DNA of 64,000 bases from Enterococcus ratti (GCF_001886195.1 NZ_JXLB01000002.1:108295-172294), one strand, 5' to 3'; counted from the stretch's first letter, positions 38,560 through 47,608 are shown. The notes: generated by a model not told the origin, from the sequence alone. Numbers and translations: made by a program.

Positions 38560-39198
38560 ATGAGAGTCTTGTTAGCAGCAGGAGGTTCCCCAAAAGATTG
38601 GCCTAAAGAGCTTAAAAAAACTTACGATTGGTACGTAGGAATTGATCGGGGATCATGGAATCTTCTTCAAGCGGGTTTTCCATTAGATTTAGCAATTGGC
38701 GATTTTGATTCGTTAACTGTTGAAGAAAAAAAAGCAGTGAAGAAAAAAGCAGCTGCTTTTATACAGGCTCCAGCAGAAAAAGACGACACAGACACACAAT
38801 TAGGACTAAAGAAAATCCTTGAGTGTTATCCTAAAGCTATAATAACAATTATTGGAGCAACCGGTGGTCGATTGGATCATCTTCTAGCAAATCTTTGGCT
38901 GCCTTTAGAACCGCGGTTTAAGCCATATGCCTCCAATTTAGTTATGTGGGATCGACAAAATCACGTGACTTATTATTTACCTGGGAAACATGTAGTCACA
39001 CGAATTTCTTCGATGAACTATTTGGCGTATTGCTGTTTAACACCAGTAGCAGAATTGTCCATTAAAAATAGCAAGTATGAACTGGAAATGACAGATGTTT
39101 TAAAACCCACATCTTATGCAAGCAATGAATTTACTTCAGCTACTGCTACTTTCTCATTTTCAACAGGCATGGTCGCAGTCATCCAAAGCAAAGATTAA
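38560..39198 (+). CDS. thiN: thiamine pyrophosphokinase
   Basis: A 212-residue enzyme converting thiamine to the cofactor and riboswitch ligand TPP. Recognisable motifs are GIDRGSWNLLQAGFPLDLAIGDFDSL (N-terminal nucleotide-binding), PAEKDDTDTQLGLKKIL, and GATGGRLDHLLANLWL. It starts directly after the rpe stop codon. Together with riboswitch-controlled thiT it gives a salvage route from external thiamine to TPP; no thiamine synthesis gene is seen. Confidence 0.94.
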   Translation: MRVLLAAGGSPKDWPKELKKTYDWYVGIDRGSWNLLQAGFPLDLAIGDFDSLTVEEKKAVKKKAAAFIQAPAEKDDTDTQLGLKKILECYPKAIITIIGATGGRLDHLLANLWLPLEPRFKPYASNLVMWDRQNHVTYYLPGKHVVTRISSMNYLAYCCLTPVAELSIKNSKYELEMTDVLKPTSYASNEFTSATATFSFSTGMVAVIQSKD

Positions 39199-39309
39199 GT
39201 CTAGAACAAGCCAATTTTTTAAGCAGCTGTTGGGAGAAAAAAAGTAATTGCTCATTTACTAAAAAAAAGCTTAAGAGAAGTGTCATACCTTTTGTTTCGC
39301 CTCAATTAG

Positions 39310-39318
39310 TGATAAAAT
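39310..39318 (+). promoter_or_regulatory. possible extended -10 promoter for mreC
   Basis: TGA followed by TAAAAT (39313-39318). The -35 region is weak. It lies 37 bases before the mreC start. Confidence 0.4.
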
Positions 39319-39354
39319 TTACCATAAGAGTCTAATTAATTACGAGGTGTCTTT

Positions 39355-40209
39355 GTGAAGAAGTTCAATCCTAATAAAAATATTATTATTACCTTAGTTA
39401 TTGTCATTGTTGTAGTGACAATATTAAGCGTGACCGCTGCTCAGCGAGCGAATGAAGGAAAACCTAATTTCTTCCAGTCCATCGTTAATGACAGTGTTTC
39501 ATTTGTTGATCGCATAATCTCTGCTCCAGTAAGATGGGTCGAAAACAGTGTTGATTCTGTTCATAATCTATTTTCTACTTACTCTGAAAATGAGCGATTA
39601 AAAGAGAAAATTGACAGCTATAATGAATTAGCATTAAAAAATAAGAATTCCCAAAAAGAAATTGAAGCATTAAAAAAGGAACTTAATTTAAATCAAACAT
39701 TAAGCAATTATAAAAAAGTAACAGCTAACGTGATTACTCGTTCACCGGATACTTGGCAAGATATGCTAATCGTTGATAAGGGAACAAGAGAGGGTATTGA
39801 AGTTAACATGGCGGTGATGGCACAAAAAGGACTGATTGGTCGAGTAGTTGAAGTCAATGCAGCTTCTTCTAAAATTGAATTATTAACGTCATCAAATGAA
39901 AGTTCCAATCATTTCCCAGTCCGTATATCTTCTTCTAGTGGAGAAGCATTTGGTTTATTGAAAAATTATGATGAAAAACTGCATGCTTTGGTGGTGACAC
40001 AGTTGACGGGTGATACAAATATTAAAGAAGGAGACGTCGTTCAAACTTCTGGGTTAGGCGGCAACTCTCCAGCAGATTTACCAATCGGAACAGTCATTAA
40101 AACAAAACCAGATAGTTATGGACTAGATCGAGAAGTATATGTTAAGCCTTACGCCGAAATGTATGATCTGCCAGTAGTAACCATCGTTCAACGTCTGGTG
40201 GAGGACTAG
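39355..40209 (+). CDS. mreC: rod shape-determining protein MreC
   Basis: A 284-residue protein with one N-terminal membrane helix (residues about 10-28), a coiled-coil segment (about 78-112) and two beta domains outside the cell. Family blocks include VTANVITRSPDTWQDMLIVDKGTREGI, MAVMAQKGLIGRVVEV, and VVQTSGLGGNSPADLPIGTV. It links the peripheral peptidoglycan machinery to the membrane; in ovococci it supports elongation at midcell. The start is GTG 39355 after ACGAGGTG. mreD follows at once. Confidence 0.95.
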   Translation: MKKFNPNKNIIITLVIVIVVVTILSVTAAQRANEGKPNFFQSIVNDSVSFVDRIISAPVRWVENSVDSVHNLFSTYSENERLKEKIDSYNELALKNKNSQKEIEALKKELNLNQTLSNYKKVTANVITRSPDTWQDMLIVDKGTREGIEVNMAVMAQKGLIGRVVEVNAASSKIELLTSSNESSNHFPVRISSSSGEAFGLLKNYDEKLHALVVTQLTGDTNIKEGDVVQTSGLGGNSPADLPIGTVIKTKPDSYGLDREVYVKPYAEMYDLPVVTIVQRLVED

Positions 40210-40212
40210 CTT

Positions 40213-40722
40213 ATGTTGAAAAAAGAAACAATGAAATACTATTTTCCAGTCTTATTATTTTTGTTGATGCTGCTTGATGGGCATTTGACTAGAATGTTTG
40301 TGGAATGGTCAAAAGGAACATCCATGGCGAGTGCTCATTTTCTGATATTAGTTTTGTTATTTGGAAGTCTGAAATTTTCCAAAAGGTATTTGCTGGTTAC
40401 GACGCTCGTTTTAGGAATTATTTTTGACGCCTATTATATAGGCGTCATCGGAATTTATGCTGTAGCGATGCCTTTTATGGTGTTTGTTATGTATTCAATG
40501 AGTTCTTATATCCATTTCAATATATTTACAGAATTCTTTAGCATGATCATTTTTGTTACGGGATATGAATTATTCACGTTAGGTGTACAATTAATTTTTA
40601 AATTAGTTTCTGTAAATAATACTTACTTTATTACAAGATATCTTGGGCCGACATTATTATTAACGATGATCATTTTTACTATTTTCGTTTTTCCATGTAA
40701 GAAATTATTCAGTGACGAATAA
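40213..40722 (+). CDS. mreD: rod shape-determining protein MreD
   Basis: A 169-residue membrane protein with about five or six hydrophobic helices, typical MreD in length and position behind mreC. Family segments such as FDAYYIGVIGIYAVAMPFMVFV are visible. It is thought to complex with MreC. GGTGGAGG at the end of mreC precedes ATG 40213. The final codons lie within a terminator stem. Confidence 0.9.
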   Translation: MLKKETMKYYFPVLLFLLMLLDGHLTRMFVEWSKGTSMASAHFLILVLLFGSLKFSKRYLLVTTLVLGIIFDAYYIGVIGIYAVAMPFMVFVMYSMSSYIHFNIFTEFFSMIIFVTGYELFTLGVQLIFKLVSVNNTYFITRYLGPTLLLTMIIFTIFVFPCKKLFSDE

Positions 40723-40736
40723 TTTCTTTTTTTATA
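40699..40736 (+). terminator. mreCD terminator overlapping the mreD stop
   Basis: AAGAAATTATTC (40699-40710) and GAATAATTTCTT (40717-40728) are exact reverse complements around a 6-base loop, followed by T7. The left arm is coding and the mreD stop codon (40720-40722) is in the right arm. Confidence 0.85.
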
Positions 40737-40818
40737 TTTCTGAAATGAATTTTTCTTTTTTGAATAATTGTTGAAACTTGCAATTTTGTCATTTTAAGAT
40801 TTTATTTTGAAATATTTT

Positions 40819-40835
40819 TGTAACATAACTATTAT
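40819..40835 (+). promoter_or_regulatory. WalR-like binding motif upstream of sagA
   Basis: TGTAAC, five bases, TATTAT. The WalR (YycF) consensus is TGTWAH-N5-TGTWAH; only one base differs. It lies just upstream of TTGACA at 40840-40845. WalRK commonly controls peptidoglycan hydrolases of this kind. Confidence 0.5.
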
Positions 40836-40839
40836 ATCG

Positions 40840-40868
40840 TTGACATACTGCTATGGTACAATTTTTAT
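40840..40868 (+). promoter_or_regulatory. sagA promoter
   Basis: Perfect TTGACA at 40840-40845 with TTTTAT 17 bases later (40863-40868). An alternative extended -10, TGGTACAAT (40854-40862), is too close to that -35 but could act alone. Confidence 0.55.
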
Positions 40869-40932
40869 ATCATTAAGAAAGACTTAAATATATTTAGATA
40901 TTATTAAATTAAGCCAGTCGGAGGAATGAAGA

Positions 40933-42462
40933 GTGAAAAAGAGTTTATTGTCAGCGGTAATGCTAAGTTCAATCGCTTTAACTGCCGTAGGGTCACCGAT
41001 CGCTGCCGCGGCAGAAGATTTTGATTCGCAGATACAACAGCAAGATAAAAAAATTGCGGATTTGCAAAATCAGCAATCAAGTGCACAAGCACAAATCGAA
41101 GCATTAGAAGATCAAGTTTCTACTATTAATGCACAAGCACAGGATTTATTAGCAAAACAAGCAACTTTACGTAAAGAGTCTGCTCAATTAAAACAAGAAA
41201 TTGCAGATTTACAAGAGCGTATTGAAAAACGTGAAGCAACTATTCAAAAACAAGCGCGCGAAACGCAAGTAAAAAATACTAGTTCCAATTATATTGATGC
41301 AGTATTGAATGCAGATTCTTTCGCAGATGCTATTGGACGTATTCAAGCAATGTCTTCAATCGTCAAAGCAAACCAAGAATTGGTTCAACAACAAAAAGAA
41401 GACAAACAAGCAGTAGAAGCGAAAAAAAATGAAAATGAAGCAAAACAAAAAGAACTTGCGAAAAACCAAGCTGTTTTAGAATCACAAAAAGGTGATTTAT
41501 TAGCAAAACAAGCTGACTTAAACGTCTTAAAAACTTCGTTGGCAGCTGAACAAGCAACAGCAGAAGGTAAGAAAGCTGAATTAAATCGTAAGAAAGCCGA
41601 AGCACAAGCAGAACAAGCACGCATTCGTGAGCAAGCTCGCTTAGCAGAACAAGCGCGTCAACAAGCGGCACGAGAAAAAGCTGAAAAAGAAGCACGTGAA
41701 CAAGCTGCTGCGCAAACAAAAGCTTCAACAACAGAAGATTCATCAGTTGCGCAATCTTCAAGTCAAGAGTCGGCAGCTTCAGAGTCTTCAACAACGTCGA
41801 CAGAAGGATCAAGTACGGCTAATTCTTCAACGACGGCAGAAAATTCATCAACTGGATCATCGTCTTCTGAATCTTCAGTTACTGATGAATCAACTATCTC
41901 TGATTCTTCTACGTCAGATTCAACTCCTGCAACTGACTCCGGTAGCAGCAATTCAAGCAGCTCAAATAATGCAGGTAATACATCAGATAGTAGTAGCGAC
42001 AGCAGTAATCCTACAGGTGATTCAAGTACTTCGAATGATACGAATAACACAAATAATTCAGATAATGCAGTAGTGCCAACACCAGCGCCGTCACAACCTG
42101 CTGGTAGTGTGAATGGTTCTTCTATAGTAGCAGAAGCTTACAAATATATTGGAGTTCCTTATGTTTGGGGCGGTAAAGATCCAAGTGGTTTTGACTGTTC
42201 TGGATTTACGCGCTATGTCTATTTACAAGCAACTGGTCGCGATATTGGTGGCTGGACAGTTCCTCAAGAATCTGCTGGTACAAGAATTTCAGTTTCTCAA
42301 GCTAAAGCCGGTGACTTGTTGTTCTGGGGATCTCCTGGTGGTTCTTATCACGTAGCGATTTCATTAGGTGGTGGACAATACATTCACGCACCACAACCCG
42401 GTGAAAGTGTTAAAGTCGGTTCAGTTCAATGGTTCGCACCTGATTTTGCAGTAAGCATGTAA
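40933..42462 (+). CDS. sagA: SagA-like secreted NlpC/P60 peptidoglycan hydrolase
   Basis: A 509-residue secreted protein. The signal peptide is about residues 1-27 (cleavage near AAAAED). Residues 28-265 form a long coiled coil, about 270-395 a Ser/Thr-rich linker, and 405-509 the NlpC/P60 cysteine peptidase domain with Cys422 (FDCSGF), His473 (YHVAI) and His485 (IHAP). It closely resembles Enterococcus faecium SagA, which cuts crosslinked peptidoglycan into muropeptides and aids daughter-cell separation; that role is family knowledge. GTG 40933 follows CGGAGGA. As in enterococci it directly follows mreCD. Confidence 0.93.
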   Translation: MKKSLLSAVMLSSIALTAVGSPIAAAAEDFDSQIQQQDKKIADLQNQQSSAQAQIEALEDQVSTINAQAQDLLAKQATLRKESAQLKQEIADLQERIEKREATIQKQARETQVKNTSSNYIDAVLNADSFADAIGRIQAMSSIVKANQELVQQQKEDKQAVEAKKNENEAKQKELAKNQAVLESQKGDLLAKQADLNVLKTSLAAEQATAEGKKAELNRKKAEAQAEQARIREQARLAEQARQQAAREKAEKEAREQAAAQTKASTTEDSSVAQSSSQESAASESSTTSTEGSSTANSSTTAENSSTGSSSSESSVTDESTISDSSTSDSTPATDSGSSNSSSSNNAGNTSDSSSDSSNPTGDSSTSNDTNNTNNSDNAVVPTPAPSQPAGSVNGSSIVAEAYKYIGVPYVWGGKDPSGFDCSGFTRYVYLQATGRDIGGWTVPQESAGTRISVSQAKAGDLLFWGSPGGSYHVAISLGGGQYIHAPQPGESVKVGSVQWFAPDFAVSM

Positions 42463-42466
42463 TAAT

Positions 42467-42506
42467 AAAAAGAGTTAGGTTATTGAATAATCTAACTCTT
42501 TTTTTG
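42467..42506 (+). terminator. sagA terminator
   Basis: AAAAAGAGTTAG and CTAACTCTTTTT form a perfect stem, with inner TTAT/ATAA, followed by a T tract. Confidence 0.92.
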
Positions 42507-42736
42507 TTTCATTAGTCACAAAAAGAACGTATTTATCGTTTTAATTTCTATAATAAAATAAATATTTTGGAAGCTGTTTTTTGGCAGTGTATTTAATATA
42601 GTTTAAATGTGAAACACTACTGTTTTCTTTTAATCAGGCGAATAAATTATCTTTGTCACAAATTTTTTACAACATACAATTATAAACGGTTGGAAAAAAA
42701 TCGTCTTTCGCTATTTTTTCTTTAACTACTGAATGA

Positions 42737-44536
42737 TTAAACAAATTCTTCGGAAAGTTCCATGAATTCATGAATATCTTTTAACACCATATCAATACCC
42801 ACTTGCCAAAAATCTGATTTTGTTAAGTCGACGCCTAGATGTTTTTGTGCCAGCTCTTCTGTAGTCATAGAAGCAGTATCTCTTAATAAATTAATGTATT
42901 CTTGTTCAAAACTAGTTCCTTGCTTGTTTGCGTAAGCATAGATACCTAAACTAAATAAATAGCCAAAAGTATATGGAAAATTATAGAAAGGAACGTCATC
43001 AATAAAGAAATGTAATTTTGCCGCCCAGAAGTAAGGGTGATAAGTGGCTAAGGCATCGTGATAGCCTTCTCTTTGAGCATCAATCATCATTTGAGTGATT
43101 TTCTCTTGTGAAACGAGACCTTCTTGACGAGCAGAATAAAAACGTTTCTCAAATATAAAACGAGAATGGATATTCATAAACATTGCTAGAGCATTTTGAA
43201 GTTTTGTGTCAAGTAAATTAATTTTTTCTTCTTTTGTCTTCGCTGTTTTTAAAGTAGCATCTGCGACAATTAATTCTGCAAACGTGCTCGCCGTTTCTGC
43301 CACGTTCATGGCGTAATCACGATTAATTGCCGGAAGATCCCACATCACACTGCTATGAAAAGCATGTCCTAATTCATGTGCTAAAGTAGCTACTTCATTA
43401 ACTGAATTGCTATAGGTCATAAAGATTCTTGATTCTTGGGTTTCAGGAAGTTCTGTACAGTAACCACCGGGACGTTTTCCAGGGCGGTCTTCTGCTTCGA
43501 TCCAATTTTTTTCAAAGGCGGATTGTGCAAAAGTAGCCATTTTGGGACTGAATTTTTTTAAGTTTTCGATAATAAAAGTAGCTGCTTCATCAAAGGTAAA
43601 AGTTTTATTTTTTAGATCTCCTAAAATGATCGGGGCATCCTGATCTTGCCAAGCCATTTTTTCTTTGCCAAAAAGATTGGCTTTTCTTGTTAAATAATCT
43701 ACTAAAGGCTGCTTATTTTTTTGAATAGTCGCCCACATCACGTCAAGTGTTTCTTTTTTTAATCGATTATATTCTAATGGTTCTTGTAAATAATTGTTCA
43801 GTCCGTGGAGCTTATAAGTAGATAAACGAAAGCCATCTAAGTGATTTAACGTGTCTGCTAGCAAAGGCGCTTTTTCTTGCCAAGCTTTTTCCCAAGCAAT
43901 AAACAATTTTTCACGTATTAAAGGATCAGAATCTCCCATCATTTTGTTAAAAGCTTGTCCAGCAGATAGATCACTTACCTGACCATTTTCTTCTAAAGGA
44001 ATCGTGATTGTTCCGACAATCGTATCATAATGATTGCTCCAAGCGTTTAGCCCATCTAATGAAAGCGTGTGAATAATGTTTTCTTCTGATTCCGACAGCA
44101 GTCGACTGCCGTTTCTTCTAAGTTCATTCAACCGAAAAGCAATTGAAGAAAGTTCAGTTGATTGAAGTAATTCTTGCCAATTATTGACAGATATTTCTGC
44201 TAATTTTTTTGACAAAATAGTGTCGGCAGATTGCCAACGAGGAAGATATGCGTATAAATTTCCTGATAAAACTTTTGCTTGAGTATCTTTAACATTTGCC
44301 GATAATAAAGCAGTAATATAACTATTACATTGTGAAAAACCATCAGAAACTGTTTCTTGCAGCTTTATAAGAGAAGCAAGTTCTACGGCGGTACTTGTTG
44401 AATGATCCCACTGACTAACTGAATGGTAGTACGTATTAATTTGTGTTTCTAACAGATTCAATCGCTTCTTTAAAGCAGGTGAATAACTCCCTCCTGAGAA
44501 AATTGAATCTAGATCCCAATTTAGCGAATAAGTCAT
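42737..44536 (-). CDS. pepF: oligoendopeptidase F
   Basis: A 599-residue cytosolic M3B zinc peptidase that degrades short peptides. The zinc motif HELGH (in TLAHELGHAFHSS) lies near residues 385-390, with the downstream Glu ligand in the NVAETASTFAELIV block. The N-terminal domain (YSLNWDLDSIFSGG) and the C-terminal FPYTFGYLFSLGIYA segment match the clade. Read on the minus strand, GAAAGGAG precedes ATG 44536. The gene stands alone between sagA (convergent) and the VanZ-like gene (divergent). Confidence 0.94.
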   Translation of the reverse strand: MTYSLNWDLDSIFSGGSYSPALKKRLNLLETQINTYYHSVSQWDHSTSTAVELASLIKLQETVSDGFSQCNSYITALLSANVKDTQAKVLSGNLYAYLPRWQSADTILSKKLAEISVNNWQELLQSTELSSIAFRLNELRRNGSRLLSESEENIIHTLSLDGLNAWSNHYDTIVGTITIPLEENGQVSDLSAGQAFNKMMGDSDPLIREKLFIAWEKAWQEKAPLLADTLNHLDGFRLSTYKLHGLNNYLQEPLEYNRLKKETLDVMWATIQKNKQPLVDYLTRKANLFGKEKMAWQDQDAPIILGDLKNKTFTFDEAATFIIENLKKFSPKMATFAQSAFEKNWIEAEDRPGKRPGGYCTELPETQESRIFMTYSNSVNEVATLAHELGHAFHSSVMWDLPAINRDYAMNVAETASTFAELIVADATLKTAKTKEEKINLLDTKLQNALAMFMNIHSRFIFEKRFYSARQEGLVSQEKITQMMIDAQREGYHDALATYHPYFWAAKLHFFIDDVPFYNFPYTFGYLFSLGIYAYANKQGTSFEQEYINLLRDTASMTTEELAQKHLGVDLTKSDFWQVGIDMVLKDIHEFMELSEEFV

Positions 44537-44657
44537 GAAAAAACTCCTTTCATTTTATCGTACAATCATCAGTATATCATTATTTTCTTACTTAAGTCTC
44601 TAGGAAAAGTTTGTTGTTTCCTAAAAAAAGAGCTATTATAAATAATAGAGGTGACGT

Positions 44658-45170
44658 ATGAATTCAATAAAAAAACAAATGAAGAATGGTAATTTTTATT
44701 TAATTATTGCATTGTTGGTCGTAGTTTTCTTATTTTATAGTTCATCACAAACGTATGGTCAGCAATCTCAAGTCTCTAGAATTGAAGAGTGGTTTCCAAA
44801 TCATCCATTTAATCAAGCACTAAGCAACATTCGTTTTACTTACGGAGACGGTATTGTTAGTATTGATCACTTAGGATATGGTAAATTTATTGAGTTTTTT
44901 CTGCGAAAAGGTGCGCATTTTGGTACCTATTTTATTTTAGGCGGTAGTTTGTTTTTTGGAGTGTACCCTAAAATGAAAATCTGGTGGTTAACAAGCATTT
45001 TAGCTTGGCTTTCGGCGACAGGATATGCAGGGTTAGATGAGTTTCATCAAATGTTGACAGGAGATCGTTCACCGCTGTTTCAAGATGTCATGCTTGATTC
45101 AGTAGGAGCTTTAACTGCCATTATTTTATGTCTAATTGTTAGGTTGATTGGAAAAAAGTTTAGCAAATAA
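44658..45170 (+). CDS. VanZ-like membrane protein
   Basis: A 170-residue protein of the VanZ-like family. It has an N-terminal helix (residues 12-30), a soluble-looking segment, then three hydrophobic helices. The family hallmark is the polar motif between them: RKGAHFGTYFILG and DEFHQMLTGDRSPLFQDVMLDSVGAL. VanZ itself gives low-level teicoplanin resistance. Most chromosomal homologues, including probably this one, have no proven function. GAGGTGACG precedes ATG 44658. There is no van cluster nearby. Confidence 0.85.
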   Translation: MNSIKKQMKNGNFYLIIALLVVVFLFYSSSQTYGQQSQVSRIEEWFPNHPFNQALSNIRFTYGDGIVSIDHLGYGKFIEFFLRKGAHFGTYFILGGSLFFGVYPKMKIWWLTSILAWLSATGYAGLDEFHQMLTGDRSPLFQDVMLDSVGALTAIILCLIVRLIGKKFSK

Positions 45171-45254
45171 TCTATTTATATGTAGAATAAAGATTTGTTT
45201 CTTTTGTTTTCTTTTTTTTAAAGTAACAGTAAGAATAGAAAAACAAATTTCATA

Positions 45255-45316
45255 AAAATAAGTAGGAACTGACAAAACTTATCAAACCAATTTTGTCAAT
45301 TCTTACTTATTTTTTA
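45255..45316 (+). terminator. strong terminator after the VanZ-like gene
   Basis: A long stem with minor mismatches: AAAATAAGTAGGAACTGACAA (45255-45275 region) with its partner TTGTCAATTCTTACTTATTTTT (45292-45313), then T residues. It could also serve the convergent gene. Confidence 0.88.
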
Positions 45317-45368
45317 ATCTAATTGTGTGAAATTCAGTAGAGTAAAAAGAAATACTAAGTAAGTTGAA

Positions 45369-45854
45369 CTAATGAAGCTGTCTGCTTTTTTGATTTCTTA
45401 TAGGTGACTGATTGGACTTAATCACTTGAATTTGTTGTATCTTTTCTTGAAAATTTCTCTGATCTTTTGTAGGTTGGGAATTTGTGCTATGTAATTCTTG
45501 ATTCAACTTGGTAAGAGATTCTTCATAAGTATTTAATAACTTTTGCTGGACACGCAACTCTTTAGATGAAGAAAAAAAGTAAGACCAAAAATTATTTTTA
45601 TGGTTCAACAAAGAATGAATAGAGGCCAACTTATCTAAAATTGAAATAATTAATGTTTTTTCATTTAATAAATTTTGCCATTGCTGTTGATTACCAATGA
45701 TTTTGGCTCTTATCTTTGTCTGTCGTTTAAAATCACTGTCTTGCAGCATGGTTTGATCCAAAGCAATTTTTTCTTCTAAAGTTGTTATTTGCTTATTTTT
45801 AAAATTAAGCAAGTGATTATAGTAAGATATTTTTTGTTGAACGGTTTCTTCCAT
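45369..45854 (-). CDS. coiled-coil hypothetical protein
   Basis: A 161-residue hydrophilic protein that I do not recognise. It is rich in Gln, Lys, Leu and Asn and reads as two or three long helices (VQQKISYYNHLLNFKNKQITTLEEKI, then about 55-80 and 95-120). A short aromatic patch (NNFWSYFFSSSKE) lies near residue 90, and the C-terminus is disordered. No signal peptide or membrane helix is visible. GGGGGAG about ten bases upstream precedes ATG 45854. Its neighbours are the VanZ-like gene and the ldt gene, divided from it by terminators. Confidence 0.65.
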   Translation of the reverse strand: MEETVQQKISYYNHLLNFKNKQITTLEEKIALDQTMLQDSDFKRQTKIRAKIIGNQQQWQNLLNEKTLIISILDKLASIHSLLNHKNNFWSYFFSSSKELRVQQKLLNTYEESLTKLNQELHSTNSQPTKDQRNFQEKIQQIQVIKSNQSPIRNQKSRQLH

Positions 45855-45893
45855 TATTTGCTTCTCCCCCTCATTTGAATAATATAAAATGAA

Positions 45894-45948
45894 GAAACTA
45901 GTTTATTGTAAAATTTTACTCCAAATTTTTACAATAAACTAGTTTTTA
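45894..45948. terminator. long hairpin between ldt and the coiled-coil gene
   Basis: AAACTAGTTTATTGTAAAA (45895-45913) pairs with TTTTTACAATAAACTAGTTT (45926-45945), a stem of about 19 bp. T-rich tracts follow on both strands. It lies behind ldt on the minus strand. Confidence 0.85.
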
Positions 45949-45969
45949 TTTTTCAACGTCAAACATTTA

Positions 45970-47376
45970 TTAAAAAATCAATACCGGCGTTCCTTTTTCA
46001 ACTTTTTCAAATAATTCTTTCATAACGTTTGGTGGAGTATTAACGCATCCATGAGAGCCGCGAGTTTTCCATAAATCGCCACCGTATTGAGGCTGCCAAT
46101 CAGAATCATGGATACCGACTCCCGTCCAATCAACCGGCATCCAGTAGTTCACAGGGCTTGCATAAGGCGTTCCATCATCGTTCGTTCCTTTTAGAGTAGC
46201 ATTTTCTTCTTTATTCCAAATATAGAAAACACCAGTTGGCGTGGGACTAGCCGGTTTACCGGAAACAATATCTGTTTCTAGAATAATTTTTCCATCCTTG
46301 TAGTACCACATGTGTTGATTTTTTAAATCTACTTCAATATACGTATCTTCTATTAAAGGATGGTCAGCGGTTGTAGCTCCTTCTACAAGTGGTGAACGAG
46401 TAAAGTCATTGCCTGATAAGATTGCTTTTTCTAAAGCTTTTGTTTCAGCATCGGTGTTAATTGTCCAACTAAATGTACCGGCAGGAACCGTTACTTCGCC
46501 ACGTTTGGTACTTTTAAATTTTGTAGCATTGGTACTTGTGTTATATTTTTCCCCCAAAGCTGTTACATATTGTTTTACTTGCGTTGTATCAACTCCTACT
46601 TTGCCATCAACATAGGTAAGCCAATTAGAGACATCAGAAGCTGGTATCTGGAAAGTATTCCCATTAATGTTATAAATACCCTTGACTTTAGCAATACTAT
46701 TCATCGCATGAAGTTGTTCTTTTAGATTTTTGTCTGTTGAGGTGATTTTTGGTTTTAACTGAAAAGTAGCTAAGTCGATTTTATTTTTTCCATCTTTCAC
46801 GCTGTTTTTCAATGCTTGAATTGCTGTTTCAACATCAATAACGTTTCCCTTGACTTCAGCTTTGATTTTAAAGGACTCACCATTTTTTTCAATCGTAGCA
46901 TCTTGTGTTGGCGTTCGAGTTTTGTTTGTTTCCGTTAACTTATTCGTAAAACGTTCAATTGTAGAATCTAATTTTTGATGAGTTGTATCTTGCGGATCAA
47001 TTTCTTTATTTTCAGCCGCAAAGACGTAAGTCATTCCCCACGCCCAAATATTTTGTTTATTTAATAAATGTAACAAATCAGTTGAAAAGTCCTCTTTATA
47101 ACCTAAATCAGACTTTGCTATTTCTTCCCAAACTTTTCCATTTTCTTCAATAGAAATTTTTTGATTGGAATAAGTATCTTTTAATTTATCATTCGCTTGT
47201 TGAAGCGTTAAATTGCTTACATTAATAGAATTTATTTGAGTATTAGGTAGAAAATGTTTGGTATAATATGTACTACGGTAAACGTAAAAGGTAATTAGTA
47301 CGAGAATTACACCAAGTACAGATAGTAACCAAATTTGCAACAATTTAGATTTTTTCCGATGAGAAGATCTTGTCAT
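45970..47376 (-). CDS. ldt: L,D-transpeptidase, Ldt(fm)-like
   Basis: A 468-residue membrane-anchored enzyme making 3-3 peptidoglycan crosslinks or attaching stem peptides, by a cysteine mechanism mostly insensitive to penicillins. After an N-terminal helix (about residues 13-31), two domains of the type that precede Ldt catalytic domains in Gram-positives extend to about 335. The YkuD domain (about 340-468) ends with GIHDSD, then SHGCVNTP with the catalytic Cys444. Size and layout match E. faecium Ldt(fm), known for a beta-lactam bypass. Minus-strand AAGGAGC precedes ATG 47376. Confidence 0.93.
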   Translation of the reverse strand: MTRSSHRKKSKLLQIWLLSVLGVILVLITFYVYRSTYYTKHFLPNTQINSINVSNLTLQQANDKLKDTYSNQKISIEENGKVWEEIAKSDLGYKEDFSTDLLHLLNKQNIWAWGMTYVFAAENKEIDPQDTTHQKLDSTIERFTNKLTETNKTRTPTQDATIEKNGESFKIKAEVKGNVIDVETAIQALKNSVKDGKNKIDLATFQLKPKITSTDKNLKEQLHAMNSIAKVKGIYNINGNTFQIPASDVSNWLTYVDGKVGVDTTQVKQYVTALGEKYNTSTNATKFKSTKRGEVTVPAGTFSWTINTDAETKALEKAILSGNDFTRSPLVEGATTADHPLIEDTYIEVDLKNQHMWYYKDGKIILETDIVSGKPASPTPTGVFYIWNKEENATLKGTNDDGTPYASPVNYWMPVDWTGVGIHDSDWQPQYGGDLWKTRGSHGCVNTPPNVMKELFEKVEKGTPVLIF

Positions 47377-47564
47377 TAGGACAGCTCCTTATTTAATGAT
47401 AGTAAGTACAATGATCTAATCATAGCATATTTTTTGAAAAAAGACGAAGAGAACCATTGATTTAGAAAAAAATTAATGTCCCTTTAATAAAAAATAAAAG
47501 AACCTAAGCGGACGGTTTTTCTATGCAAGTCATTTTTAAAATATCACTTAACACGAATGATGGT

Positions 47565-47608
47565 GAAAATAAGCCGTCCATCACAAGTACACTTGTAACA
47601 GACAGCTT
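47565..47608 (-). terminator. ldh terminator
   Basis: On the minus strand, AAGCTGTC (47600-47607) pairs with GGACGGCTT (47571-47579) around an inner ACAAGT/ACTTGT stem, then ATTTT. Confidence 0.65.

Noticed and set aside
41363..42073. Leu-, Gln- and Ser/Glu-rich frames on both strands within sagA
   Set aside because: Products of the repetitive coiled-coil and Ser/Thr linker codons read out of frame.
44658..45170. Teicoplanin resistance gene vanZ
   Set aside because: Only the general VanZ-like fold is present, with no vanA-type cluster; resistance cannot be claimed.
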